This document shows positions 54,301 through 64,000 of a DNA stretch of 64,000 bases, one piece after another. The notes below the pieces were generated by a model. The model did not search any database. It had not been told where the DNA came from and saw nothing but the letters and a program-made list of their open reading frames with translations. The DNA is from Primula veris (taxonomy: Eukaryota > Streptophyta > Magnoliopsida > Ericales > Primulaceae): the NCBI GenBank assembly GCA_963682055.1, contig OY821745.1, positions 18,845,342 through 18,909,341 on the forward strand, written 5' to 3'. Within the stretch, counting starts at the first letter, position 1. Each line of letters opens with the position of its first letter. A program made the translations under genes and the position numbers.

Positions 54301-54871
54301 CATCCAGTTGAATGCTCGTTCTAATCCACGTTAGATTTTATTGCATCCAGTCGTGTGCAAATAAATGAAGCATCCAGTCGAATGCTCGTACTCTTTGTTG
54401 AAATATGAAATCCTTGCACCCAGTCGTGTGCAAGTGAGGGGGAGCATCCAGGTGAATGCTTATTGTACTAATTACTACTTAGTCGAAATCCTTGCACCCT
54501 GTCGTGTGCAAGTGAGGGGAGCATCCAGTCGCATGCTCGTGTACTCTTATTGTCCTTAGACCAAGATTTTTTCCCACTGGGTTTTCCTTGGAAAGGTTTT
54601 TAGCGAGACACGTTCTCATGATATCTCCCTTAAGATTGCCGAAATTAGGGAGAGTATCCTGTTGTATACTTCTTACCACTATGTACTCTTTTGTTCTTCT
54701 ACTAGAGGTTTTTTTCACTGGGTTTACTCTAACAAGGTTTTGATGAGCCACCTGTTTTGTGGTTGATCCCCTACTACTACCATTGTTGCACTATTTTTCC
54801 TTTGATCAGATATTTTCTTTCCAATTCCACAGGTCATAACTATTATTTGAAAAATCAGAATATTATATATT
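48349..54871 (+). mobile_element. Degraded Ty1/copia element, left (plus-strand) copy of an inverted pair
   Basis: A likely 5' LTR at 48349-48556 (starts 'tgtagaatattattag', ends 'gtcacacaaca') is followed by 'cgttatcgacac', probably the primer-binding site. Decayed domains follow in copia order: gag (about 50230-50650, encoding ILEQSF and KQYREF-like remnants), integrase (about 51740-52140: KLMAHDPDYPEK, SRLDNAEEF), RT (about 52980-53560: FEMKDLGKT) and RNase H (about 53880-54270: GYTDVGYLSDPYK, LFEDN). Stops and frameshifts are everywhere. No own 3' LTR is seen. The sequence runs into the LTR of the opposing copy. Confidence 0.8.
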
Positions 54872-57800
54872 TGTTATGAGTATTATTAGCTCAGTATATA
54901 TATTATATAAGAGATATAAAGAGAACATAGAGAGATAAAACAACATGGTCTTATTCATATCCAGTGATACATACAAAATAACCCCTAACCCTCTTTATAT
55001 AATAGAGGTTCGGGTGTGTACATGATAAAAAACCCTAATTAGGCTCAAGCCCAAGAGTTCCACCTAAATGACCTACAACACTCCTCATTGGATGTCTTGA
55101 GGCGTTCGTCTTCATGCAGTCGATCTGAGTCGATATTCATTCATAGTGCTAAATACATAAAAACCTTAGGGCCGAAAAATTCAGTATGGGACAAAACCGG
55201 TACCTAGGACAAACTGTGTAGCTGAATGATATATGTTGAAATACTATGTAAGTAACTAACCACAAAAACAGTGTGTCTCATAGAAAACCTTGTCAAGTCA
55301 AACCCAATGGAAAAATATCTGATCGAATGAAAAAGAGTGCAATGGTGGTAGTAGTAGGGGATCAACCACAAAATAGGTGGCTCATCAAAAACTTTTCAAA
55401 GTAAACCCAGTGGGAAGAACCTCCGGTCGAAGGAAAAAAAGTACATAGTGGTAAGAAGTATATAACATGATACTCCTCCTAATTTCGGCAATCTTAAGTG
55501 AGATATTATGGGAATTATCTCGCTAAAAACTTTGCCAAGGAAAACCCATTAGGAAAAAACCTTGGTCTAAGGACAAAAAAAGAGTACACGAGCATGCGAC
55601 TGGATGTTCCCCCTCACTTGCACTCAACAGGATGTGAGAATTCATCTTGAACATAAAATATTTCAAGATAACTTAGACAAACTATAATAGTTGTGATTGA
55701 TTGTGTCTCATTAAAACATGGCCAAGGTAAACCCAGTGGGACAAACTCTTGGTCTAAGGACAAAGAGTGCACTCATAAGTGTTAATCAACACGAGCATTC
55801 ATCGGGATGCTTTAGCTTACTTGCATACGACTAGATGCAATGATTTCAGCTAAGTAGTCATAAGAATTCTTCTGGATGTTCCCCCTAACATGCACACAAC
55901 TGAATGCAATGATTTCATATTCCAAGAAATAGTATGAGCATTCGTATGGATGTTTCATTTACTTGCACACGTCTGGATACAAGAAAATCTAGCATGCAAT
56001 ATAATGAGCATTCAACGGAATGCTCTTAAACTTCATATGTGAAGATTTATTTTGGCGAGAAATGCTAAATAGCATAATCTAGTCATGTCTCTGTTGATTA
56101 ATAACAGCAAGTTGTCCTCAAATATAAGAAGTGCTTCATCTGGATCGTGAGACAGAGCATATGTGATTCAAATATGGCTAATACTAGCTCGAAACCATAC
56201 ACTCTTTAGTCGTCTCATAGAGCACGAGTAAATCAGAATGATTCGTTTGGAGTCTTAACAAGACCTCCAAGATATCACCTATTCCCAATGGTAAATACAT
56301 AACCATACTAGAAATATCCCTTATGCGGGTCTGATAAGTAACCGGTTGCGTTAACTCGAGTACCAAAGAGGATGGGTACACTTGATGATTCAATGGGATA
56401 AGACAAGCCCTCATCCACATTTACCTTAAGATAATGGGAAAATGTTTTTTATGCCATTTCGATAGCAGCGTGTTAGTGCGATGCTGTGTCGAGTTATACC
56501 ATTCCTAGCAGATGAGATGCTCGTTCTAGCACATTAGACCAAGTATAGTGATATGCTTATTGTACTTAGATAAGAATATCATAGTTCAATATCTCTTCAT
56601 CGTCTCATCAGGGACGGACCGGATCTATATCAATTTCTAGTGATCGAACGATCATAGGAGAATTTGACGACTTAGCGTCATAATGACTAAAACGGCATAA
56701 CACCTTCTAAGTATAGTCTGAATCATAGACTTAGATTCAATCTTTACATGACTCAATCATCGGGCCGATTCACTATCGTGTCTTCCCAAGATCCTTCATC
56801 TCGAAGGGCAAATCCAAAACGTGGATTGCTTCATAACACCCAAGGGCATAATACTTATTCAAGTATCCCAAGTTGATCAAGTACTCACTTGGGCGGGTAT
56901 ACCACATCAGCTCGGATTATATTAGTCCATACAGTGAACGTCTCAGTCAATTGAGATCGTGTTCCGTGGTCAGGAACTAGTTGATTCAAGCACATGAAGT
57001 CACACAGGGACCTTCATCTACATCTCTTTGTCTAAATCCACATAGAGATAAAGCATGACCACATTCATAGTTGCATACTCAGTTTTATGAAAACTACTAA
57101 ACTGAATAAGTAGTGGAACATATAACGCCCATTACAAGGAAACGAGTCATCTTATAATCAATTCCAAGGTGTGAAAGAAGACTTGCACTACTAGGCGAGC
57201 ATTCTAAAATCTCATTATTCTCAACACCCTTTCTTACGAATAACCAAATAAACAAACTTGTTTAAAATTGGCGGTGTTGGAGCTACAGGTTCGAACACTT
57301 CTTTCGCTAAGGAAGTTTACTTGGATTGCAAGTTTACATTAGGCCAGTTTGCTATCCGTTGACATTTGGCAACAGTACGTGGTTACCTGTCATAATTTGC
57401 TCATATTATCAGTCGTCATCGAATATATGAAAAAGTAATCAATAACAGTCTCGTTTCGTTTTAATATCATCTAAGATATCATGATCGACAGATATTTTGA
57501 GATTCCCTGGATGAGGAGGAATCACATATCTCCTAGATCCTTTATAATCTCATGCGAAAAACGAGTTTCAGTTCACCTCTCCAGGGGCTGAACGAATTAA
57601 GAACCGATCAACTTCCTCGTATCTTGGGAAGGACGACAATCTGGACAGTCGACAACAACGTCCTTCGCTTGGCGGGTTCGGCCAAATCAACGTGTTACAA
57701 CAGGAACATGACGTCCGACATAGACGTCTTTCTTTGCGAGCATAATTGCAGCAGGTATAAATGATCTCGTGATATTTCATAAATTATCAAGTGCGTATGG

Positions 57801-60600
57801 CACTTATTTAGACTTGGGGGAGTCTCCACACTTACTTATCACTAAGTGTAGTTTGGGAATCAAGCTCAGACTGAGTGGGAATACCATGTTACATCAGGTC
57901 GTTCCTTATCAACGTTCACATGCATATCTCCCCCTAACGACGGGGAGAATAGTCTTAGCGATGTTACTTCCGCATGTCATGTAGTGAAGAGATCGCTTGC
58001 CAATGTAATCTATCAAATGATAGGTGGGGGATTCATAATCGACTTATGTCTCCTTCAGAGGTCCATATTTTAAACGCTTTAGCGGCTTAGTCAAATTACG
58101 AATTAAGCACTCAACACGCGTTAATATGAGACTTCTGGTTCATAACCATTAACCAGCTAGTATGCATAAGGTGTTTGAATGTCTATGTTTCTCATAATGG
58201 ACCAATGCAACAGTACATCATAACCCCATAGGGAAATAGGAATCTTGGTGCGCCAGACCAAGATGTGTATGCAATCATTTATAGTCGCATCATCAAGCTT
58301 TCCGTGAGTCCATTTAGGTCTGAACATAATCGACAGGATGTTCAATTTCAATTCTCAAACTCAAGTAATACATATCGAAATTTCGATATTTACTTTTGGG
58401 CATTATCAAGTAAACTAGACTTTTTATTATAATACGGATCATGAGCTATCAATTTAATGATAGGGCTAAGAGTTTGGGAAGTGCTGTATTTCTGTGGACA
58501 ACAATAAAATATATCAACCATAACCATTTATATTTATGGTCCGTCTTATGGTTGGATAAGTCCACAATAACTCTTTCAATTCTTACAAGAATTTACGAGT
58601 CCATTTTTATAATCTTTACACATATTAGTCTTTCAAATAGATTATTAATGACATGGATTTTCCATTAATCACAAAATTATCTTCTAAAAGATGATCCAAA
58701 TACGATGCGATTATAAATCCAGCATCGTCTTTTGACACGGAAATATCTCATCCGGTTAATGCCACTATCAAAATGCTCTTATCAATCGACGACATGCGAA
58801 ACATCTAAATTCTTTATCAATCGACGACAGGCTAAATGATAAGGTAACTTTAAATGCTTTAAAAATTGGGGTAGCAACCACTTGAAAGAAATTTTAACTC
58901 CTCTATAATACGCTTTTGGTCGTATTGAGTGGAGACTATGTAAAGAAATTTCAATTCTTTCATGAGCTATTATCAGATAACATTGATTTTCTCGAATATT
59001 TTATAACTCAACAAGGTATGATAGGACCTACAGGAGTATAAGGCCTCATATTTGACAAATCAATTTCGTTTTACCAAAGATTTCGATTTGGAACGACATG
59101 TCCATAATCATTGTCACAAAAGACTCTTTAGGTAACTAGTTGGTGGAATTATGTCGTATACTGTTACCCCCTATTTCTAGATAACCAACTACCCCACATG
59201 TATTGCAATAAAGATTGATAATTTAAAGTTTGGTCACATTTTGTAAGAAGGAATTTGCTCAAAACACTTCAAATTATTTTGAAAAATTTTGTAAACAGGC
59301 AAACCATAATCCAAAAGTATGGTCCAAATGAAAAAATCATAATCCAAATGGAAAAACATAATCCAGATGAGCGAAAAACCGTCTCAATGATTTATCAAAA
59401 TCAATAAATAAAGGTACCAAACTCATTTGAGCCACAAAATCGGGGCTCTCAAGAGTTTCATTTCAGTTAGTTTTAACCACATTAGCATCGACTTTTCCAC
59501 CTTTATAATAGTTTTGAACTATTTAAGGAGTAACCGTGTATGGCATTTGTATTTATAGCATAGGGTTGGCTCCTTGAGTATTATCTCTTGTTTTGGGACA
59601 ACGGGCCCTATTGTTCCTTTCAAGGACTGTCTTGGAGCCACATGTCTTCGGTTTTGACGATTGTCAAAACCTCGCTTTGATAGGAGAGCGTCAAGCTCAT
59701 GACAGTTCAAGACAAATAATCCTTGTCTCAGTTCTCGATTCATGAAAAAAAAAATGTCCATGAATAGCATTAGTATCCGGCAAACAATTCGCCATTGACC
59801 TAATAGGATTAAAACTGCTCATCGGGGCAATTTTCTCATCCAAAAACAGATGGACGATGAATGGACATGGTGAATATAAATTCACGATACTGCTAATGGA
59901 ATACATTTTCCAAGCTAGTATTTTGGTGAAGGATCGCTACAATATGTCAATTTCAGATATTTGTTCACCATAGACGTCATCACGTCTCAAATGTGGTGGC
60001 AGAATAACATCAACGCCTTAGCTTTCATCTCGCGAGTAACAAAAAACTCGTGTTTTACTCATCAAATATGGCATCCAAAAAAAATTAGGCATCACATGCT
60101 CACACATCAGGATGACTAAAATGTAGTGACAGAATAACATAATTGTCTAAACAGTCATTTCGCAAGTATGTTTTGCGATTTTCCTCATCATAGATGGCAT
60201 GCAACATATGTTGGGAGTTCTGGATTAGTTATAATATAAAATGACTGGTTTATATGTTTATGGTTTGCACAAGCACAAACTTTGTTCCGAAACAACATGT
60301 TCAAAAAAACACTAGTTTTGCTTTTCAAGTGAACTAGTTCCCATTGATCGAACGACAGGTCGATACTGAGACACCAATTCGGCGAAACATACATCACTAT
60401 ATAAACATACTTGGGGAAATTATTATTTAGTCAACCCCTTTCGGTAGCTCTACTTGAACACGATCAGGTAAGACAGTGAAGGTGGTGGGCATGAATGCCA
60501 CTTATACCTCGACCTCATTAGGATAACAACTATCCGCCTATATCTTTTCTAGATATCGTATCCAAATAGGCGAGCCTATTTGGAGAATGTTCATAAATTT
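49640..60600. repeat. Large inverted repeat formed by the two copia copies (arms about 5 kb)
   Basis: Examples of inverse matches: 'ttcaagtagagctaccgaaa' at 49783 against 'tttcggtagctctacttgaa' at 60438; 'gtggttgatcccctactact' at 54760 against 'agtagtaggggatcaaccac' at about 55347. Arms run about 49640-54815 and 55305-60600, separated by about 490 bp that includes the 209-bp LTR. The arms are diverged, with many mismatches and small gaps. Confidence 0.85.
54297..54565 (+). repeat. Array of short hairpins with purine tracts at the 3' end of the left copia copy
   Basis: Alternating stem-loops 'gcatccagtcgaatgc' and 'ttgcacccagtcgtgtgcaa' recur, separated by 'gtgagggggag'-like purine runs, with a period of about 110-120 bp in the two clearest units. 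An inverse, more diverged version lies at about 55590-56035 in the right copy. Confidence 0.75.
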
Positions 60601-60620
60601 TTCAACTTAAATGTGAAAAT
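54872..60620 (-). mobile_element. Degraded Ty1/copia element, right (minus-strand) copy of the inverted pair
   Basis: The 3' LTR is 54872-55080 (209 bp; minus strand starts 'tgttgtaggtcatttagg' and ends 'actcataaca'), preceded by the purine tract 'ccaatgaggag'. Reading on the minus strand toward higher coordinates, remnants match the left copy inversely: RNase H (56184-56420, with SDLLVLYETTKECM), RT (56760-57260), integrase (58157-58351, with RTKIPISLWGYDVLLH) and gag (59690-59990). The 5' LTR is not clearly recognised, and homology with the left arm fades near 60620. All frames are broken. Confidence 0.8.
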
Positions 60621-61002
60621 ATATGATTTCGTAAATTAATATTTTTTACACATATGTACATGACAATAAATAAATATCAATATATTTCTTGTTTACATGC
60701 TTAACAAATAATCGTAACATGGGAGTACATAGATTAACAATCAATATTCTCAAGATGTAATGTATCTATGTGTATTGTTTCTAATAAGGAAGTGATATTA
60801 AGATTATCAATCTATATTCTAGTAATTTATAACTAAATCTTTTATTATATACTGCCAGACGTGTGTATCTATTTATGTTAATTTACACTACCAATATACA
60901 TGCAAGAATATGATTTTTCACGCAAGGAAGTCAATTCTGAACTAAGAATAACTAAATATACCTAACATGTACTAGTATGTAACATTGGTTATAATTCTAG
61001 CA
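60621..61002. other. AT-rich sequence between the right copia copy and a MITE
   Basis: No gene is seen. It may include the eroded 5' end of the right copia copy. Confidence 0.4.
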
Positions 61003-61440
61003 TATCATTCTATTATAATAAACCAACACAATTCAAATGAGTCTGCCCAATTTAGATACTTTTTTCTAAAAATACCGCTACACATTTATATTAAATACAA
61101 TAATACCATACTTCCATAAAAATATAAAAAATAAAAACTAATAAAATTATTATCTCTCTTTAACAACCAAACATTCTTTTAAATATTAAAAAATATATAT
61201 ATACTAGTAATCGTAGCCCACACATTGCGTGTGCGATACGTATATAAATATGATGTCGGACAAATGAATTTAAATTTTTCAAAAAAATTTGAAAAAATGA
61301 TGGAATAAATATTTATTAGTTATTTATGTATTTGAATTGCATCAGGGTATATAAGTAATTAGTAAATTAGAATATGAGCATTTTTGGAAAAAATTGATAA
61401 ATTTTGACAGATTCACTTCTCTTAGGTTGACTTATATTAA
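61003..61440. mobile_element. MITE with inverted ends of about 80 bp
   Basis: The left end 'ctattataataaaccaacac ... gagtctgcccaattta' and the right end 'aaattttgacagattcactt ... gttgacttatattaatag' are inverse over roughly 80 bp. The middle contains 'cgtagcccacacattgcgtg', itself a short palindrome-like block. A second, truncated left end is at 48235-48348. No target duplication was defined. Confidence 0.6.
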
Positions 61441-61449
61441 TAGTATAAT

Positions 61450-62545
61450 ATATATATATATATAGAGAGAGAGAGAAGATAAATTACCCTCTCTTCTCTC
61501 TCTCCTTTCTGATATCCTCTTTGTCCTCCCACCTCCATCTCTTTTTTCTCCTCCCTTCATAGCCTTTTCTTTTTCCACGCAGTCCGGTTAGATCCGGCTT
61601 TCTTCGGAAAGATCTGCTTTTTTCGCACCCCCACTATCTTCTTCATCCATTGTTTAAGCCTTTTGTCTTTTATATATACCCGACGGCTGAGTTTTCCGAT
61701 GATCGTCTTGTAGGCTATTGATTGAGTCATTATTGGCTTTACACGACGATTCTTGTTTTAACGGGTTCTCTGGTTTATACGTGTGTTGACACCCCGACGT
61801 GGACTTCTGCTAGTTTGCTATGTTTGTCTTTTAGATTCTATTGTGATTATGCTAATTTGACTCGGTCTTTTGCTTATGGGTTGTGCTAGTTTGACGTCTT
61901 TTATATTGTGTTGTATTTATGAGAGTGGGGACGTTTTTCTGCCCGACTTTTGCCTTTTGTGGACCGACTAGATAGTGACATGTGGCTGCCTTGGTTTTCT
62001 TTACCCCGGCAGGCCTTAGGTCATGTTCTACCCTTTTAGTGATTAGCCGCGGTCTAGTTTTAGACCTAATTCATTCGGTTTTATTATTGTGTTGGCACGC
62101 CGATGGCGCTTCTCGCTTGACAACGATACACACCCTGGTTTTGTAGTCTTTGTTTTGGATGTATTGATTTTAATGCTTGTTACCAATTTCAAGGACTTGT
62201 ATCGTATTTTCTTATAACGACTAGTCACGGTCTGTTTAGACTTTCTTTATTCGTTCAGTGTGCTGGTACTATGGATGGCGTTTTTGCTAGTACTCGAGAG
62301 ATAAGCAGCTCGTACATACATTCTCGATTATACAACTGCGCTATTAGGGGTTTTATCTCTGCCAACCTGAGGTGGGTGGATTCGGGAATGATTAGTCGTC
62401 TTATGGGTTTTCTTTTATATTAGTGCGGCCGTTGAGCTTGTATTTTTCATTTTCTTTTAGTCATTTAGAGCATGTTCTAGGATATTTACTGAATATTGTA
62501 TTGGTGCACTACATCAATAAAAGTATGTGTTTCTCGTTAAACAAA
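61450..62545 (+). other. Transcript-like GC-richer tract, no ORF (LINE tail or decayed gene)
   Basis: It opens with a (TA)n/(GA)n and CT-rich stretch (61450-61570), continues as T/G/C-rich sequence without a frame above about 60 codons, and ends 'catcaataaaagtatgtgtt' then 'aaacaaaaa', which resembles a polyadenylation signal and tail. Repeated phrases such as 'gctagtttg.c' and 'cggtctagttttagac' / 'cggtctgtttagac' suggest internal duplication. It could be the 3' part of a LINE, a processed pseudogene or a long non-coding RNA. Confidence 0.35.
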
Positions 62546-63159
62546 AATGTACAGTACATAAACATATGAATTAAAATATAAAAAATTATAGTTTGATTTG
62601 TAAAATTAACATGTCTAATGTACATTTTAAACACATGTTAAAGTAATTGGACGTGTTAATGTAAGTTAAATGTTCATTTATTGTCTGTGTCATTTTTTAG
62701 CTAGTGAAAACTAGTTTGTGGAATGTATATGCTTTTAAAAACAAATATTTGATACATACCCGTTACGTACAGGCAAAGCCGGTCCAAAAAAAATATTTTT
62801 AATGGGTTGTCTAGTATGGAAAAGTTTTATTATGCCAATTCAAACAAAATCTCGAAAAACATAATATAAAATTTATTTTATTTCGGAAATTATTTGCCCT
62901 AAGAGTGGGATAACCGGTCCACTCGTACTATTATCAACCCCTTAAGACGGACTCTACGTACCCCTATTTTTGAAGTAACCGTGACACCAACCTATATAAT
63001 ATAGATATGTGGATCCGTTTATTAAGACTTTTTATTTAAAAATATACTTTACCATTTATTCATCTTCATAGGGTATATCTTTTTATTCCACAATGTATAA
63101 TGGTTACTTTTGGATATTAAATGTATGAATTAACACTGTTTATTTAAGTCCAAATCTTA
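62546..63159. other. Intergenic AT-rich DNA without a gene
   Basis: Only short frames. Nothing is recognised beyond a small GC-richer patch at 62760-62990. Confidence 0.5.
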
Positions 63160-63500
63160 TACCTCTATTCTCTATACCTTTTCGTGCCCTCTTATTTATT
63201 TTTATTCAAATTTTAAATTTTTACAACTTATACCGCAACTTTATAAACTTTTATATTATATTGTATTCAAATTTTAAAACATTTGAACATAATATTATTT
63301 TAGACAATATTTTTAATATTCAATGTTTAATTTACACTAATTTATACATTTATTTCAAAATAAATTTTGTGTGGATTTTTTTTTAAAAATAATTATTGGA
63401 ATGTATTGATACATGTATTATAGTAATTGTACAATTTTTTTCAAGTTTTTTAGAAATTTGTTTTTGAATAAAATAAGCAAGAGGTACGGAAGGAGGTAGA
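63160..63500. repeat. Dispersed repeat, copy 2 (pairs with 44620-44970)
   Basis: Direct, diverged match to the block downstream of NIPA. It shares 'cgtgccctcttatttatttt', 'atgtattgatacatgtatta' and a purine-rich end. Confidence 0.6.
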
Positions 63501-64000
63501 TAAATGAGATATAATAGTTGTACTCTCTTTATTTCGTTACCAAAGCCGAATAGATAAGTACTCCAGTAGCCGTTCATCCACTTGCTAAATGCTAGCTGTA
63601 GTGATGACTCATTTTCTGTCGTTACCTAATAAAGCAATTATTCCACTCATTTGAGAACCAATTATTCAAGGTCCCGAGACTAAAATTCATTTTTATTTCT
63701 TTCCAGGTAGAGAAGTCAACAACTCTCAAAGTTAATATACTTTCATACCAAAATATTAGGAGATTTACTTGCAAATTTAATTGATAAATATATTATAATT
63801 AAATTATTTAAATTTAAAATTTGTTAATATAGTTTAATATTTAAATTATGTGATTAAATTTAAAAACAAATCGATTTTGACAATTTAAATATAAATTATT
63901 TATCAATTAAAATCGTACGTATTTTGATATAATCCTAACAATTTGATAAGGAGTAAGTATATCAGTTCAATTTTCAAAGCAAGTTGGTACATTATGGTTA

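Overview
The window looks like nuclear DNA from a eudicot plant. It is AT-rich. It has two conserved host genes with many GT-AG introns, and plant transposable elements of many kinds fill most of the rest. I see no tRNA gene, intact rRNA gene or CRISPR array.

Host gene 1 is on the minus strand, from 23289 to beyond base 1. It encodes a large DEAH/DEVH-box RNA helicase of the plant DExH7 / animal DHX29 type. Nineteen exons (872 codons so far) can be joined with consistent reading phase. The C-terminal part lies outside the window. Its first exon and adjoining intron have been tandemly duplicated, and only the outermost copy is intact. A hAT-type MITE sits 75 bp upstream of the start codon. Intron 14 is about 8.3 kb because two LTR retrotransposons landed in it: a 2,955-bp non-autonomous element (2216-5170) and a 4,031-bp gag-less Ty1/copia element (5758-9788). 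Other introns hold a Cassandra-like solo LTR containing 5S rRNA sequence, two Harbinger-like elements with TAA target duplications, a SINE-like piece, and Stowaway-like and Tourist-like MITEs.

Host gene 2 is on the plus strand, 30262-43977. It encodes a complete 349-residue NIPA-family magnesium transporter in nine coding exons. Intron 1 (5.1 kb) is built largely of degenerate internal repeats plus MITEs. Intron 6 carries a 5,080-bp Ty1/copia element (37284-42363) whose LTRs are nearly identical although its genes are broken.

Between the genes (23.4-30.2 kb) lie hAT-type MITEs, a retrotransposon gag-like fragment, an LTR-like repeat with a 21-bp-periodic palindrome array, and degenerate repeats upstream of the transporter. 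From 44 kb to the end I find no intact protein gene. That part holds a 1,635-bp Mutator-like foldback element (46349-47983), two decayed copies of one Ty1/copia family lying tail to tail as an inverted repeat with arms of about 5 kb (48349 to about 60620), a MITE with inverted ends, a transcript-like GC-richer tract (61450-62545), and AT-rich DNA.

Nothing in the window looks like a dedicated new enzymatic system. The most unusual items are the triplicated first exon of the helicase, the coiled-coil ORF of the non-autonomous LTR element, the copia elements with fresh LTRs but dead genes, and the large inverted copia pair.
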